From Acidobacteriota bacterium (lineage in GTDB: Bacteria; Acidobacteriota; Terriglobia; Bryobacterales; Bryobacteraceae): a DNA stretch of 64,000 bases. Both the position numbers and the translations under genes were made by a program. The notes beneath the pieces were generated by a model. That model was not told where the DNA came from and ran no database searches. It was given only the letters and a program-made list of their open reading frames with translations. The stretch's first letter is position 1; each line of letters starts with the position of its first letter. Shown one piece after another: positions 23,557 to 32,375 of this stretch. Where the stretch lies: assembly GCA_026393985.1 (NCBI GenBank), contig JAPKZB010000081.1:34135-98134 (forward strand), read 5' to 3'.

Positions 23557-24975
23557 ATGACCACTACGGTAGCCACAGAGTACAAACTTGCTGATATCGG
23601 CCTGGCCGATTGGGGCCGGAAAGAGATTATGATCGCCGAGCACGAGATGCCAGGTTTGATGTCGATCCGGCGGAAGCACGCGGCGACCAAGCCGCTGGCG
23701 GGCGTGCGGATCACCGGATCGTTGCATATGACGATTCAGACCGCCGTGCTGATTGAGACGATGGTGGACCTGGGCGCGAACGTGCGCTGGGCGAGCTGCA
23801 ACATCTTCTCGACGCAGGACCATGCCGCGGCCGCAATTGCCGCCGCCGGGGTGCCGGTGTTTGCGTGGAAGGGCGAGACGCTCGAAGAGTACTGGGATTG
23901 CACGCTGAAGGCGGTGATTCACGGCGACGGGCTGGGCCCGCAGTTGGTGATTGACGATGGCGGCGACGTGACGCTGCTCATCCACAAGGGCTATGAGCTC
24001 GAGAACGGTTCCGATTGGGTGAACACGGCGTCGGGTTCGCACGAAGAGCAGGTGATCAAAGATCTGTTGAAGCGCGTGGCGGCGGAGATGCCGGGCGTGT
24101 GGACGAAGATTGTGGCCGAGTGGAAGGGTGTTTCCGAGGAGACGACCACCGGCGTGCACCGGCTCTACAAGATGCAGCAGGAAGGCAAGCTGCTGGTGCC
24201 GGCAATTAACGTAAACGACTCGGTGACCAAGTCGAAGTTCGATAACCTGTACGGCTGCCGCGAGTCGCTGGCCGATGGCATCAAGCGGGCGACCGATGTG
24301 ATGCTCGCCGGCAAAGTGGCCGTAGTTTGCGGCTACGGCGACGTGGGTAAGGGTTCGGCCGGCTCGTTGCGCGGCTTAGGCGCTCGCGTGATCATTACTG
24401 AGATCGACCCGATTAATGCGCTGCAGGCGGCCATGGAAGGCTATCAGGTGACGACGATCGAGGAGACCCTCGGTACGGCCGACATCTATGTGACGACGAC
24501 GGGCAACGTCGACATCATCACCGTCGAAATGATGGAGAAGATGAAGGACCAGGCGATCGTCTGCAACATTGGTCACTTCGACAACGAGATTCAGATCGAT
24601 AAGCTGAATGCGCGGACCGACGTGAAGAAGCTAAACATCAAGCCGCAAGTGGATCAGTACACCTTCCCGAGCGGCAGCAGTATCTTCATGCTGGCCGAGG
24701 GCCGGCTGGTGAACCTGGGTTGCGCGACGGGCCATCCGAGCTTTGTGATGTCGAATTCGTTTGCCAACCAGACGCTGGCGCAGATTGACCTGTGGCGGAA
24801 TAAGGACGTCTACAAGGTCGGCGTCTACACGCTGCCGAAGAAGCTTGACGAAGAAGTCGCGCGGCTGCACCTCGAGAAGATCGGCGTGAAGCTGACGACG
24901 CTCACCCCGCAGCAGGCCGAGTATATCGGCGTGCCGGTGGAAGGGCCGTACAAGCCGGACCACTACCGCTACTAA
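23557..24975 (+). CDS. ahcY: S-adenosylhomocysteine hydrolase (adenosylhomocysteinase)
   Basis: 472 residues. It splits SAH into adenosine and homocysteine, relieving product inhibition of methyltransferases. NAD-binding Rossmann motif [12 protein letters not shown], the substrate-side HxTxxT-like and [15 protein letters not shown] stretches, and the C-terminal KPDHYRY that completes the partner's cofactor site are all present. The start at MTTTVATEY is preferred over an ATG 18 bases upstream that abuts the operator. Followed by a strong terminator, so probably transcribed alone. Confidence 0.97.
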   Translation: MTTTVATEYKLADIGLADWGRKEIMIAEHEMPGLMSIRRKHAATKPLAGVRITGSLHMTIQTAVLIETMVDLGANVRWASCNIFSTQDHAAAAIAAAGVPVFAWKGETLEEYWDCTLKAVIHGDGLGPQLVIDDGGDVTLLIHKGYELENGSDWVNTASGSHEEQVIKDLLKRVAAEMPGVWTKIVAEWKGVSEETTTGVHRLYKMQQEGKLLVPAINVNDSVTKSKFDNLYGCRESLADGIKRATDVMLAGKVAVVCGYGDVGKGSAGSLRGLGARVIITEIDPINALQAAMEGYQVTTIEETLGTADIYVTTTGNVDIITVEMMEKMKDQAIVCNIGHFDNEIQIDKLNARTDVKKLNIKPQVDQYTFPSGSSIFMLAEGRLVNLGCATGHPSFVMSNSFANQTLAQIDLWRNKDVYKVGVYTLPKKLDEEVARLHLEKIGVKLTTLTPQQAEYIGVPVEGPYKPDHYRY

Positions 24976-24989
24976 GCGGCTTTTGGCAG

Positions 24990-25021
24990 GAGGCCGGACC
25001 CGCGGGTCCGGCCTCTTTTTT
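24990..25021 (+). terminator. ahcY: Intrinsic terminator after ahcY
   Basis: Perfect 26-base palindrome (24990-25015, arms GAGGCCGGACC and GGTCCGGCCTC) followed by six T. It is one of very few classical terminators in the window. Confidence 0.9.
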
Positions 25022-25041
25022 ATGGTCTAACGGGGTTTCGT

Positions 25042-25047
25042 TAAGAT
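25042..25047 (+). promoter_or_regulatory. Putative -10 of a leaderless promoter (CocE hydrolase)
   Basis: TAAGAT ends five bases before ATG 25053, just after the ahcY terminator. Confidence 0.4.
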
Positions 25048-25052
25048 GGGGC

Positions 25053-26927
25053 ATGCGTTTTTTCGTCGGCCTTGCCTTTGCCTTCTGCCTCGTGGGCGCT
25101 CCGCCCAAGCTGCGCCCGGTGCGGGAGCAGTACACCAAGTTTGAGTACCGCGTTCCGATGCGGGATGGCGTGAAGCTGTTCACGGCGGTGTATGTGCCGA
25201 AGGACGCGGGGCCGGACAAGAAGTACCCGATTCTGTTTCTGCGGACGCCGTACGCGGTGCGCCCGTATGGCGCCGATCAGTACCGGGAGACGCTGGGGCC
25301 TTCGGAGTGGGCACAGGAGAAGGGCTACATTTTCGTCTATCAGGACGTGCGCGGGCGGTACATGTCCGAGGGCGAGTTCGAGCAGGTGCGCCCGCACAAT
25401 CCGGCCAAGACCGGCAAGCAGATTGATGAGTCCTCCGACACCTTCGACTCGATTGCGTGGCTGCTCGGGAACGTGGGGCATCACAACGGGAACGTGGGGA
25501 TGTGGGGGATTTCGTATCCGGGCTTTTACGCGACGATGGGCATGGTGGAGGCGCATCCGGCGCTGAAGGCCGTTTCGCCGCAGGCGCCGGTGGGCGACTG
25601 GTTTATCGGCGACGACTGGCGGCATAACGGAGCGTTCTATCTGGCCCACGCGGCGCGCTGGATGTATATGAATTCGCGCGAGGGGGCCAACGATCCGAAG
25701 GTGCCGCGGAGTAACCCGGAGTACGAGTCGCCGGACGGCTATAGCCTGTTTCTTGGCATGGGGACGCTCGAGGAGATCAACGAACGGCTGCTCAAGAACA
25801 AAGTGCCGTATTGGCGGGAGCTGATGGAGCATTCCACCTACGATGCGTTCTGGCAGGCACGGGATGTGCGGCCGCACCTGAAGAACGTCCGTCCGGCGGT
25901 GCTGACAGTGGGCGGGTGGTTTGACGCCGAGGATCTATTCGGTACGCTGGAAACCTACAAGCGGAACGAGAAGCAGAGTCCGAACGGGGTGAACCTGCTG
26001 GTGATGGGGCCGTGGTCGCACGGGCAGTGGGCGTCGGGCCGGGGCGACCGGCTGGGGGACGTTGAGTTTCATCAGCCGACCGGTGAGTATTACCGGGAAC
26101 AAATTGAGTTTCCATTTTTCGAGCAGTATCTGCGGGGCGGGAGCCCGGCGAAGCCGCTGGCCGAGGCGCATGTATTTGAGACCGGCGCGAACCAGTGGCG
26201 CACCTTCGACAGCTGGCCGCCGCGGCAGACGGTAGAGAAGAGCTATCACCTCTCGCACGACGGGCGGCTGGCGGGCAATCCGCCGTCGCGGGGCGGCTAT
26301 GAAGAGTATGTCGCCGACCCGGCGCGGCCGGTGCCGTTTGTAGGGTATGTCGCGAACACGATGACGGTGGAGCATATGCTGGACGACCAGCGGTTTGCGG
26401 CGACGCGGCCGGATGTGTTGGTGTTTCAGACCGATCCGCTCGAGGAGGACGTGACGCTGGCCGGGCCGCTCGAGGCGACGCTGCATATCTCGTCGACGGG
26501 GACGGACGCAGACTTCGTGGTGAAGCTGATCGATGTCTACCCGAACGACTATCCGAACCCGGAGCCGAATCCGAAGGGGTTGAAGATGGGCGGATTCCAG
26601 CAGCTGGTGCGGGGCGAGCCGTTCCGCGCCAAGTTCCGGAAGAGCTTTGAAAAGCCGGAGCCGCTGGTGCCGGGACAGGTGGAGAAGATCGGCTATGCCC
26701 TGCCGGATGTGTTCCATACGTTCCGGCGGGGGCACCGGATGATGGTGCAGGTGCAGAGCAGCTGGTTTCCGCTGGTGGACCGGAATCCGCAGCGGTTCAT
26801 GGACATTCCCAAGGCCAAGCGGAGCGATTTTGTGAAGGCGACGCAGCGGGTTTATGTGGGCCCGGTGGCGGGGAGTTCGCTGAAGGTGCGGGTGCTTTCG
26901 GCGCGGCCGGAGGCGATGCTGCGGTAG
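25053..26927 (+). CDS. CocE/NonD-family (X-Pro dipeptidyl-peptidase S15-like) hydrolase
   Basis: 624 residues with a signal peptide (RFFVGLAFAFCLVGA). The alpha/beta-hydrolase part carries the serine elbow GISYPG, Asp in GGWFDAED and His in GPWSHGQW, giving the triad in the order Ser-Asp-His. A helical cap is inserted and the last 200 residues form the jelly-roll typical of cocaine esterase and glutaryl-7-ACA acylase (PLEATLHISSTGTDADFVVKLIDV). It should cleave an acyl ester or peptide-like amide outside the cytoplasm; substrate unknown. The 3' end overlaps the convergent oxidoreductase by 76 bases. Confidence 0.88.
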   Translation: MRFFVGLAFAFCLVGAPPKLRPVREQYTKFEYRVPMRDGVKLFTAVYVPKDAGPDKKYPILFLRTPYAVRPYGADQYRETLGPSEWAQEKGYIFVYQDVRGRYMSEGEFEQVRPHNPAKTGKQIDESSDTFDSIAWLLGNVGHHNGNVGMWGISYPGFYATMGMVEAHPALKAVSPQAPVGDWFIGDDWRHNGAFYLAHAARWMYMNSREGANDPKVPRSNPEYESPDGYSLFLGMGTLEEINERLLKNKVPYWRELMEHSTYDAFWQARDVRPHLKNVRPAVLTVGGWFDAEDLFGTLETYKRNEKQSPNGVNLLVMGPWSHGQWASGRGDRLGDVEFHQPTGEYYREQIEFPFFEQYLRGGSPAKPLAEAHVFETGANQWRTFDSWPPRQTVEKSYHLSHDGRLAGNPPSRGGYEEYVADPARPVPFVGYVANTMTVEHMLDDQRFAATRPDVLVFQTDPLEEDVTLAGPLEATLHISSTGTDADFVVKLIDVYPNDYPNPEPNPKGLKMGGFQQLVRGEPFRAKFRKSFEKPEPLVPGQVEKIGYALPDVFHTFRRGHRMMVQVQSSWFPLVDRNPQRFMDIPKAKRSDFVKATQRVYVGPVAGSSLKVRVLSARPEAMLR

Positions 26928-27856
26928 CCGGCTTCGACGCAGGCGACGGTGCGGAGGTAGTCGCGGCCGGTGGACTCCCACTGGCGCGGGCCGCGGAGCT
27001 GATCGATGAAGTGGCGGCAGACGGCGCGGACGCTGTCGCCACGGTAGCCCTGGCCGACGGTGTTCTGCCAGATGGACTTGCGTTCGCGGCCGTTCCACAG
27101 CCAGACGTCGCCGGAGGCGTCGACGTGGAGCGAGGCGCCGATGCCGTCGACGGTGAAGTCGCCGAGGGGGGGCGAATCAGGGCGGAGGTCGAGGAAGCGG
27201 TGGCCGTCGAGGAGGCCGTTGAGGCCGTTGCCGTGGTGGGTCAGCAGGAGGACCTGGTCTTCGCCGGCGATGAGCGGGTTGACGCGGCGGGAGCGGGCGT
27301 AGACCTCTTCGATTTCGCCGAACAGGAAGCGGGCGGTGTCGAGGTGGTGGACGAGGGTTTCGTAGAGCAGCAGGCGGGGGTAGGCGCGGAAGTAGGGCTG
27401 GGCGGGATAGGCATCGGGGCCGTCGCCGTCGAGCTTGCGGACACGGAAGGTGTAGGCGACGGGCGGGCCGATGAGGCCCTTGGCGAGTTCGGCTTGCACG
27501 ACGCGGTACCAGGGCTGCCAGCGCCAGTTTTCGTGAACGACGAGGGGGACGCGGACGGCTTCGGCGAGTTCGACGATGGCGATTGCGTCGGGCCAGGTGG
27601 GGGCGAGGGGTTTTTGACAGAGGACGGGGATGCGGCGTTCGACGGCGGCGCGGACCATGTCGAGGTGAAGCTCGGGGCGGGTGGCGATGTCGAGGAAGTC
27701 GGGCTGGAGTTCGTCGAGCATGCGGTCGAGATGCTCGTAGGTGGCCCGGGTGGGGTCGGCGTCACAGGTGCCGACGATGGAAACGTCTTCGATGCGCCGC
27801 CAGGCTTCGAGATGGATCTGACCGAAAAAACCGCAACCGACTAAGCATCCGCGCAT
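26852..27856 (-). CDS. Gfo/Idh/MocA-family oxidoreductase
   Basis: 334 residues. Rossmann NAD(P)-binding start (VGCGFFGQIH) and the family's EKP-like motif, here CQKPLAP, with the Lys that contacts substrate. The C-terminal beta-sheet domain has HHLDTARFLFG. Members oxidise or reduce sugars and cyclitols; the substrate is not readable. It is preceded by the thioesterase with a five-base gap, though a TAACCT hexamer seven bases before the ATG could give it a separate leaderless start. Confidence 0.85.
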   Translation of the reverse strand: MRGCLVGCGFFGQIHLEAWRRIEDVSIVGTCDADPTRATYEHLDRMLDELQPDFLDIATRPELHLDMVRAAVERRIPVLCQKPLAPTWPDAIAIVELAEAVRVPLVVHENWRWQPWYRVVQAELAKGLIGPPVAYTFRVRKLDGDGPDAYPAQPYFRAYPRLLLYETLVHHLDTARFLFGEIEEVYARSRRVNPLIAGEDQVLLLTHHGNGLNGLLDGHRFLDLRPDSPPLGDFTVDGIGASLHVDASGDVWLWNGRERKSIWQNTVGQGYRGDSVRAVCRHFIDQLRGPRQWESTGRDYLRTVACVEAGYRSIASGRAESTRTFSELPATGPT

Positions 27857-27861
27857 GGGGG

Positions 27862-28254
27862 TTAGGTTATCCCAAATACGCCGTGGTATTCCGCCGGGAG
27901 GCGGGCGGGGCGGAGATCGCGATTGAGGAACAGGTGCCGAGTGCGGCCTTCGCCGAGCTTTTGGGCGCCGCGCCAGAAGGTGTAGCCGAAGTCGATGGAG
28001 CGGGGGGTGGCTTTGTCGACGCGGGTTTCCACTTCGATCTCGTCGTCGTAGAGGGCGGGGGCGAGATAGCGGCAGTTGGCTTCAATGACGGCCATGAAGA
28101 AGCCGGCGGCTTCGAGCTCCTTGTAGGGGAGTCCGGCGGCGCGGGCGAATTCTACGCGGCCGACCTCCATCCAGACGACGTAGTTGGCGTGGTAGACGAC
28201 GCCCATCTGATCGGTTTCGGCGTAGCGGACGCGGACCTTGGCGCGGTGGGTCAT
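27862..28254 (-). CDS. Acyl-CoA thioesterase, YbgC/4HBT type
   Basis: 130-residue single hot-dog domain. The YbgC signature is intact: VRYAETDQMGVVYHANYVVWMEVGR in outline, with the catalytic Asp in TDQMG followed by HANY. It hydrolyses short or aromatic acyl-CoA thioesters; in Proteobacteria YbgC belongs to the Tol-Pal cluster, but no tol gene is near here. Confidence 0.9.
   Translation of the reverse strand: MTHRAKVRVRYAETDQMGVVYHANYVVWMEVGRVEFARAAGLPYKELEAAGFFMAVIEANCRYLAPALYDDEIEVETRVDKATPRSIDFGYTFWRGAQKLGEGRTRHLFLNRDLRPARLPAEYHGVFGIT
27864..27869 (-). promoter_or_regulatory. Possible internal -10 before the Gfo/Idh/MocA gene
   Basis: TAACCT ends seven bases before ATG 27856 and lies across the stop codon of the thioesterase gene. 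Co-transcription with that gene is an alternative. Confidence 0.3.
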
Positions 28255-28331
28255 GGGGTGGACCGGCGGCCTTTAATTTTTGCCATACCGTTAGGATGCC
28301 TGGAAACCGGGGCGGGATACAACCCGTCTGT

Positions 28332-28337
28332 TACCAT
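28332..28337 (+). promoter_or_regulatory. Putative -10 of a leaderless promoter (moaD-moaE fusion)
   Basis: TACCAT ends six bases before GTG 28344. This fixes the otherwise ambiguous start of the fused gene. Confidence 0.45.
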
Positions 28338-28343
28338 GACAAC

Positions 28344-29066
28344 GTGCGGGTTCAAGTCTTATTTTTCGGCCTTTTGCGGGATATCGCGGGGCAGGCGCAG
28401 ACGACGCTGGAGTTGCCGGTGGGGGCGACGGCGGGAGCTGTTTTTGATCATTTCGCGGCGCAGTTTCCGGCGCTGGGTGAAATGAAGCGGAGCGTGATGC
28501 TGGCCCGGAACCAGGAGTTCACGGCGGCGGGAACGCTGTTGAGCGAAGGGGACGAGATCGCGCTGCTGCCGCCGGTGAGCGGGGGCAGCGGGCCGTGGAT
28601 TCATCAGTTGGTGACCGAGCCGCAGGGGAACTTCTACGGACTGACGCGGGAGCCGATTGATGCCGCAGCGCTGGCGCGGCAACTGCTGCAGCCGCGGGAC
28701 GGGGCGTTTGTGAATTTTGAAGGGGTGGTGCGGGACAACACCAAGGGCCGGGCGACGAAGTACCTCGACTATGAATGCTACGAGGCGATGGCGATCAAGC
28801 TGATGGCGCAGATTGGTGACGCGATTGCGGAGGCGCATCCGATTTCACGGATTGCGCTGGTACACCGGTTGGGGCGGATGGAGATTGGCGAGACGAGCGT
28901 GGCGGTGATTGCGTTTTCGCCGCACCGGAAGCCGGCGTTTGACGCCGCGCTCGAAGGTATCAACAAGCTGAAGAAACTGGTGCCCATCTGGAAGAAAGAG
29001 TACTTCGTCGATGGGGAGGTTTGGGTGGATGGGGAATGGGACGAATCGTTAACCTCAAAAAGTTGA
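28344..29066 (+). CDS. Fused molybdopterin synthase, MoaD-MoaE
   Basis: 240 residues. Residues 1-81 are the ubiquitin-like MoaD (small subunit) ending in GG at 80-81. From 82 on comes MoaE (large subunit): FVNFEGVVRD, then HRLGRMEIGE and the catalytic-lysine region KLVPIWKKEYFVDGE. Together they insert sulfur into cPMP to make molybdopterin. MoaD works only with a free C-terminal GG, so the fusion must be cut; the junction reads GG-Ser as in mycobacterial MoaX, which is processed between Gly and Ser. GTG 28344 was chosen because MoaD homology starts there. No other moa gene is in the window. Confidence 0.9.
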   Translation: MRVQVLFFGLLRDIAGQAQTTLELPVGATAGAVFDHFAAQFPALGEMKRSVMLARNQEFTAAGTLLSEGDEIALLPPVSGGSGPWIHQLVTEPQGNFYGLTREPIDAAALARQLLQPRDGAFVNFEGVVRDNTKGRATKYLDYECYEAMAIKLMAQIGDAIAEAHPISRIALVHRLGRMEIGETSVAVIAFSPHRKPAFDAALEGINKLKKLVPIWKKEYFVDGEVWVDGEWDESLTSKS

Positions 29067-29950
29067 GCCGGCGGGCGCTGCTGGCGGCGCCGATGGCGGC
29101 GGCGGCGCAGGAGGTGGTGTTCAAGACCGACGTGAACCTGGTGCGTTTGCTGGTGACGGTGAAGAACGCGGCGGGGGAGATGGTAGGCGGGTTGGAGCCG
29201 GGCGATTTTCAGATCACTGACAACGGGGCGCCGCAAAGCATTTCCGTTTTTGAGCGGCGGACGGCGCAGCCGCTTTCGGTGACGCTGGCGCTCGACATCA
29301 GTGGATCGACGGCAAGCAGTCTGAAGTACCAGAGCGATGCGCTGCTGCGCTTTGCCAAGGCGCTGTTCGCCGACGGCAACCCGGAGGACTCGGCGTCGTT
29401 GATTACCTTCAATTGGGAGGTGGTGCGGCGAAGCGATTTTACGCGGCGGCTGAGCCGGCTGGAGGGGGCGCTGAAGGGGTTTAAGAGCGAGGCGGGGACC
29501 TCGCTTTACGATGCCATTCTGCTTTCGGCCGACGAGTTGCGACGGCGCGAGGGACGCCGCGTGCTGGTGCTGATCACCGATGGCGGCGACACGACGAGTT
29601 CAACCGACTTCCACAAGGCGCTCGAGGCGGCGCACCAGGCGGATGCAGTGATCTATAGCATTTTGATCGTGCCGATCACCAACGGCGCGGGGCGGAACGT
29701 GGGGGGCGAGAACGCGCTGACGCAGTTTTCGCGGGGCACCGGGGGGCGGGTGTTTCTGCCCGCGCTGGGGCCGGAGTTGGATAGAGCCTTCACCGAGATT
29801 CTGCGGGACCTGCGGACGCAGTATCTGATTGGCTACTACCCGAAAGCGGTTCCCCTTACGAAGAACCGCTTTCATACGGTGAAGGTGGGTTTGCGCGATC
29901 CGCAGTGGACGGCGCAGACGCGGACCGGATACTACGGGGCTTCACTTTAG
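29036..29950 (+). CDS. Exported VWFA-related acidobacterial-domain protein
   Basis: 304 residues. A Tat-like leader (SRRALLAAPMAAAAQ) precedes a short beta domain (VNLVRLLVTVKNAAGEMVGGLEPGDFQI) and a von Willebrand A domain with MIDAS DISGS at 87-91 and a later TDGGD. This layout is that of the acidobacterial VWFA-related family, for which no function is established; metal-dependent adhesion to protein partners is the likely mode. It overlaps the end of the moaD-moaE fusion by 31 bases; TTG 29021 is an alternative start. Confidence 0.85.
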   Translation: MGRIVNLKKLSRRALLAAPMAAAAQEVVFKTDVNLVRLLVTVKNAAGEMVGGLEPGDFQITDNGAPQSISVFERRTAQPLSVTLALDISGSTASSLKYQSDALLRFAKALFADGNPEDSASLITFNWEVVRRSDFTRRLSRLEGALKGFKSEAGTSLYDAILLSADELRRREGRRVLVLITDGGDTTSSTDFHKALEAAHQADAVIYSILIVPITNGAGRNVGGENALTQFSRGTGGRVFLPALGPELDRAFTEILRDLRTQYLIGYYPKAVPLTKNRFHTVKVGLRDPQWTAQTRTGYYGASL

Positions 29951-31278
29951 ACCTCCAGTTTCCAGGGAGAGCGGTACTTGGCCTTGAGGTGCGGCACCAC
30001 CTCTTTCTGCTTGACGGTCCAGTTCTTTTCGTCCCAGTCGAGGCGGGTTTTAAAGCGCATGGAGAGGTTGGCGAGGATGCACGTCGTCGAGGAGCGGACG
30101 CAGGTTTCGATTTCGCTGCGGGGCGCTTGGCGGGACTGGATGCACTCGAGCCAGTTCTGCCAGTGGGGGACGTTGGTGGGGGCCATGTCGGGGTGGGACT
30201 GGCGGTCCCAGGTTTCGGCTTTAACCTTGTCGGACTTGGGATTGTTGGGGATGAGCCAGCAGCCGCTGCGGTTGACGAGCAGGGAGGCTTCCGAGCCGTG
30301 GATGAGCGTGCCGGCGCCCTGGTTGAGGCCGAAGGCGGGCAGTGGGTTGGCGGTGCGGGACTCGTAGCTGGACAGGAACTTGGGGTACTGGAAGGTGGCG
30401 AGCATCGTGTCGGGGGTGTCGCGGGTGTCGGTGACGTAGAACTTTTCCCCGAGGGCGACGATGGAGGTGGGCATGACCTCGTCGAAGCACTGGTGGAGGG
30501 GGTCGATGAGGTGGACGCCCCAGTCGGTCATGGCGCCGCCGGCGTAGTCCCAGAAGTAGCGGAAGGTGGGAAAGGAGGTGATTTTGACGCCCCATTTGAC
30601 GGGGTCGAAGGCGGCTTTGGGCGCGGGGCCGAGCCACATGTCCCAGTTGAGGTCGGTGGGCTGTTTGCCGGTGTCGTCCGGCTTGGGAACGAAGCCTTTC
30701 TTGTCGGTCATGCCGGACTGGAAGGTGTGGACGAAGGTGACTTCGCCGAGGACGCCGGATTTGACGAGTTCCTTGGCTTTGAGGAAGAGGCCGCCGGAGC
30801 GCTGCATGGTGCCGGCCTGGACGATGCGTTTGTACTTGCGTGCGGCCTGGACCATTTTCTGGCCCTCGTCGACGTAGACGCTGGCGGGTTTTTCGACGTA
30901 GACGTCCTTGCCGGCCTTGCAGGCTTCGACGGTCATGTAGGCGTGCCAGTGGTCGGGGGTGGAGATGCAGATGGCATCGAGGTTCTTGTCGGCGAGGAGT
31001 TCGCGGAAGTCGCGCTTGCCTTCGATGGTGTAGCCGCCTTTTTTGGCGGCGGCGACGGCGCGTTCGAGATGGGGTTCGTAGACGTCGCAGAGGGCGGCGG
31101 GTTGGAAGCCGGGGACGCGCATGGAGTAGTTGAGATTGCCCGAGCCCATGGCGCCGAGGCCGATGAAGCCGACGGCGACTTTGTCGTTCGCGCCTTTGAC
31201 GTTGCCGGTGAACAGGTTGGTGGTGAACAGGGTGGTGGCGGCCGCGGTGACCTGGCGGCGAGTGGGGGGGGTCTGCAT
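29947..31278 (-). CDS. Exported Gfo/Idh/MocA-family oxidoreductase
   Basis: 443 residues. The N-terminus TRRQVTAAATTLF is a Tat-type signal, typical for the GFOR-like branch that folds around NAD(P) before export. VGFIGLGAMGSGN is the dinucleotide loop and YVEKPASV holds the EKP lysine. The C-terminal half (HLIDPLHQCFDEV) is the alpha/beta substrate domain. Probably acts on sugars in the periplasm. ATG 31278 was preferred to the longer open frame because the Tat motif begins there. Tail-to-tail with the VWFA gene, stops interlocked by four bases. Confidence 0.85.
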   Translation of the reverse strand: MQTPPTRRQVTAAATTLFTTNLFTGNVKGANDKVAVGFIGLGAMGSGNLNYSMRVPGFQPAALCDVYEPHLERAVAAAKKGGYTIEGKRDFRELLADKNLDAICISTPDHWHAYMTVEACKAGKDVYVEKPASVYVDEGQKMVQAARKYKRIVQAGTMQRSGGLFLKAKELVKSGVLGEVTFVHTFQSGMTDKKGFVPKPDDTGKQPTDLNWDMWLGPAPKAAFDPVKWGVKITSFPTFRYFWDYAGGAMTDWGVHLIDPLHQCFDEVMPTSIVALGEKFYVTDTRDTPDTMLATFQYPKFLSSYESRTANPLPAFGLNQGAGTLIHGSEASLLVNRSGCWLIPNNPKSDKVKAETWDRQSHPDMAPTNVPHWQNWLECIQSRQAPRSEIETCVRSSTTCILANLSMRFKTRLDWDEKNWTVKQKEVVPHLKAKYRSPWKLEV

Positions 31279-31323
31279 AGCGATTGCCTGTATCGTACGC
31301 CAGCGGGTACCATGAGAAGGCGG

Positions 31324-31551
31324 ATGGCGAAAGCAAAGACGAAAGCTCCGGATACAACCTATAAAGAGGCCGAATACCTGCGGGATCTGATTGCGCGGCG
31401 GCAGCCGGTGCGGGTGACGCTGGAGGATCAGACGGTGCACGAAGGCGCTGTCGAGTACTTTGACCAGGGATTTATCCGGCTGACCACTCCCGAGGGGCCA
31501 AACCTGTTTATCTACAAGCACGAGATCAAGTATCTGGCGGAAGTAAGTTAG
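31324..31551 (+). CDS. Hfq-like Sm-family RNA-binding protein
   Basis: 75 residues. The Sm1 and Sm2 signatures of Hfq can be seen: VRVTLEDQTVHEGAVEYFDQGFIRL (F46-D47, Hfq F39-D40) and IYKHEIKYL (Y64-K65-H66, the Hfq YKH motif). A basic N-terminal tail precedes them. It would assemble as a hexamer that pairs small RNAs with mRNAs. It is the last part of a long frame antisense to the neighbouring oxidoreductase and is easily missed. IMPase starts five bases after the stop, so it leads the next operon. Confidence 0.8.
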   Translation: MAKAKTKAPDTTYKEAEYLRDLIARRQPVRVTLEDQTVHEGAVEYFDQGFIRLTTPEGPNLFIYKHEIKYLAEVS

Positions 31552-31556
31552 CACCG

Positions 31557-32375
31557 ATGCCGGGATATCTGGAAGCAGCAATCGAGATAGCGCGCGAGGC
31601 CGGGGCGCTGGTGAGTAACTTCGCCGAACGGAAGATCCCGTTTGAGTTGAAGGGGGAGTTTGACCTGGTGACGGAGGCCGACCGCGCCAGTGAAGCGCTG
31701 GTGGTGGAGCGGCTGCAGACGCGCTTCCCGACGCACGCCATTCTTGGCGAAGAGGGCGGCGACCGGGAGGCGGCGTCCGAGTACCGCTGGTACGTCGACC
31801 CGGTGGACGGGACGACGAACTTTGCGCACGGGTTTCCGGTCTATAACGTGACGCTGGGCTTGGAGCGGGCGGGCGAGTTGATTGCCGGGGTGATTTATGA
31901 TCCGACGCGGAATGAGATGTTCGCGGCGGAGAAGGGCGGCGGGGCGTATCTGAATGGCCGGCGGATTCACGTCTCGCGGGCGGCCACGGCCGATGCGGCC
32001 CTGGTGGCGACGGGGTTTCCGAGCAAGCGGCGGCACGAGAACGTCAACATCCACTTCTACTACCAGATGGCGATGGTGACGCACGGGGTGCGGCGCGCCG
32101 GAGCGGCGGCGATCGACCTGGCTTACGTAGCCTGCGGGCGCCTGGACGGGTTCTGGGAGTTCGGCCTGAGTCCGTGGGATATGGCGGCGGGGATTCTGTT
32201 GATTGAAGAGGCGGGGGGCCGGGTGAGCGATATGAAGGGACGGGCACACACGCTGCGCAGCCCGCATATACTAGCCAACAATGGCTTGATTCACGAGGAG
32301 ATCGTCAGCCTGTTTGGTGATATCTTCGGGGGGCGGGTCAAGTATCCGTTACCGGAGATTCATCGAGAACAATGA
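31557..32375 (+). CDS. Inositol-phosphate phosphatase family protein (SuhB-like)
   Basis: 272 residues. Lithium-sensitive phosphatase superfamily: E65-E66 of GEEGG, D81-P-V-D84-G-T-T (metal and water activation) and SPWDMAAG near 205 all match. Most bacterial members act on inositol-1-phosphate or histidinol-phosphate; SuhB also has a role in rRNA transcription. Stop and next start overlap as ATGA. Confidence 0.9.
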   Translation: MPGYLEAAIEIAREAGALVSNFAERKIPFELKGEFDLVTEADRASEALVVERLQTRFPTHAILGEEGGDREAASEYRWYVDPVDGTTNFAHGFPVYNVTLGLERAGELIAGVIYDPTRNEMFAAEKGGGAYLNGRRIHVSRAATADAALVATGFPSKRRHENVNIHFYYQMAMVTHGVRRAGAAAIDLAYVACGRLDGFWEFGLSPWDMAAGILLIEEAGGRVSDMKGRAHTLRSPHILANNGLIHEEIVSLFGDIFGGRVKYPLPEIHREQ

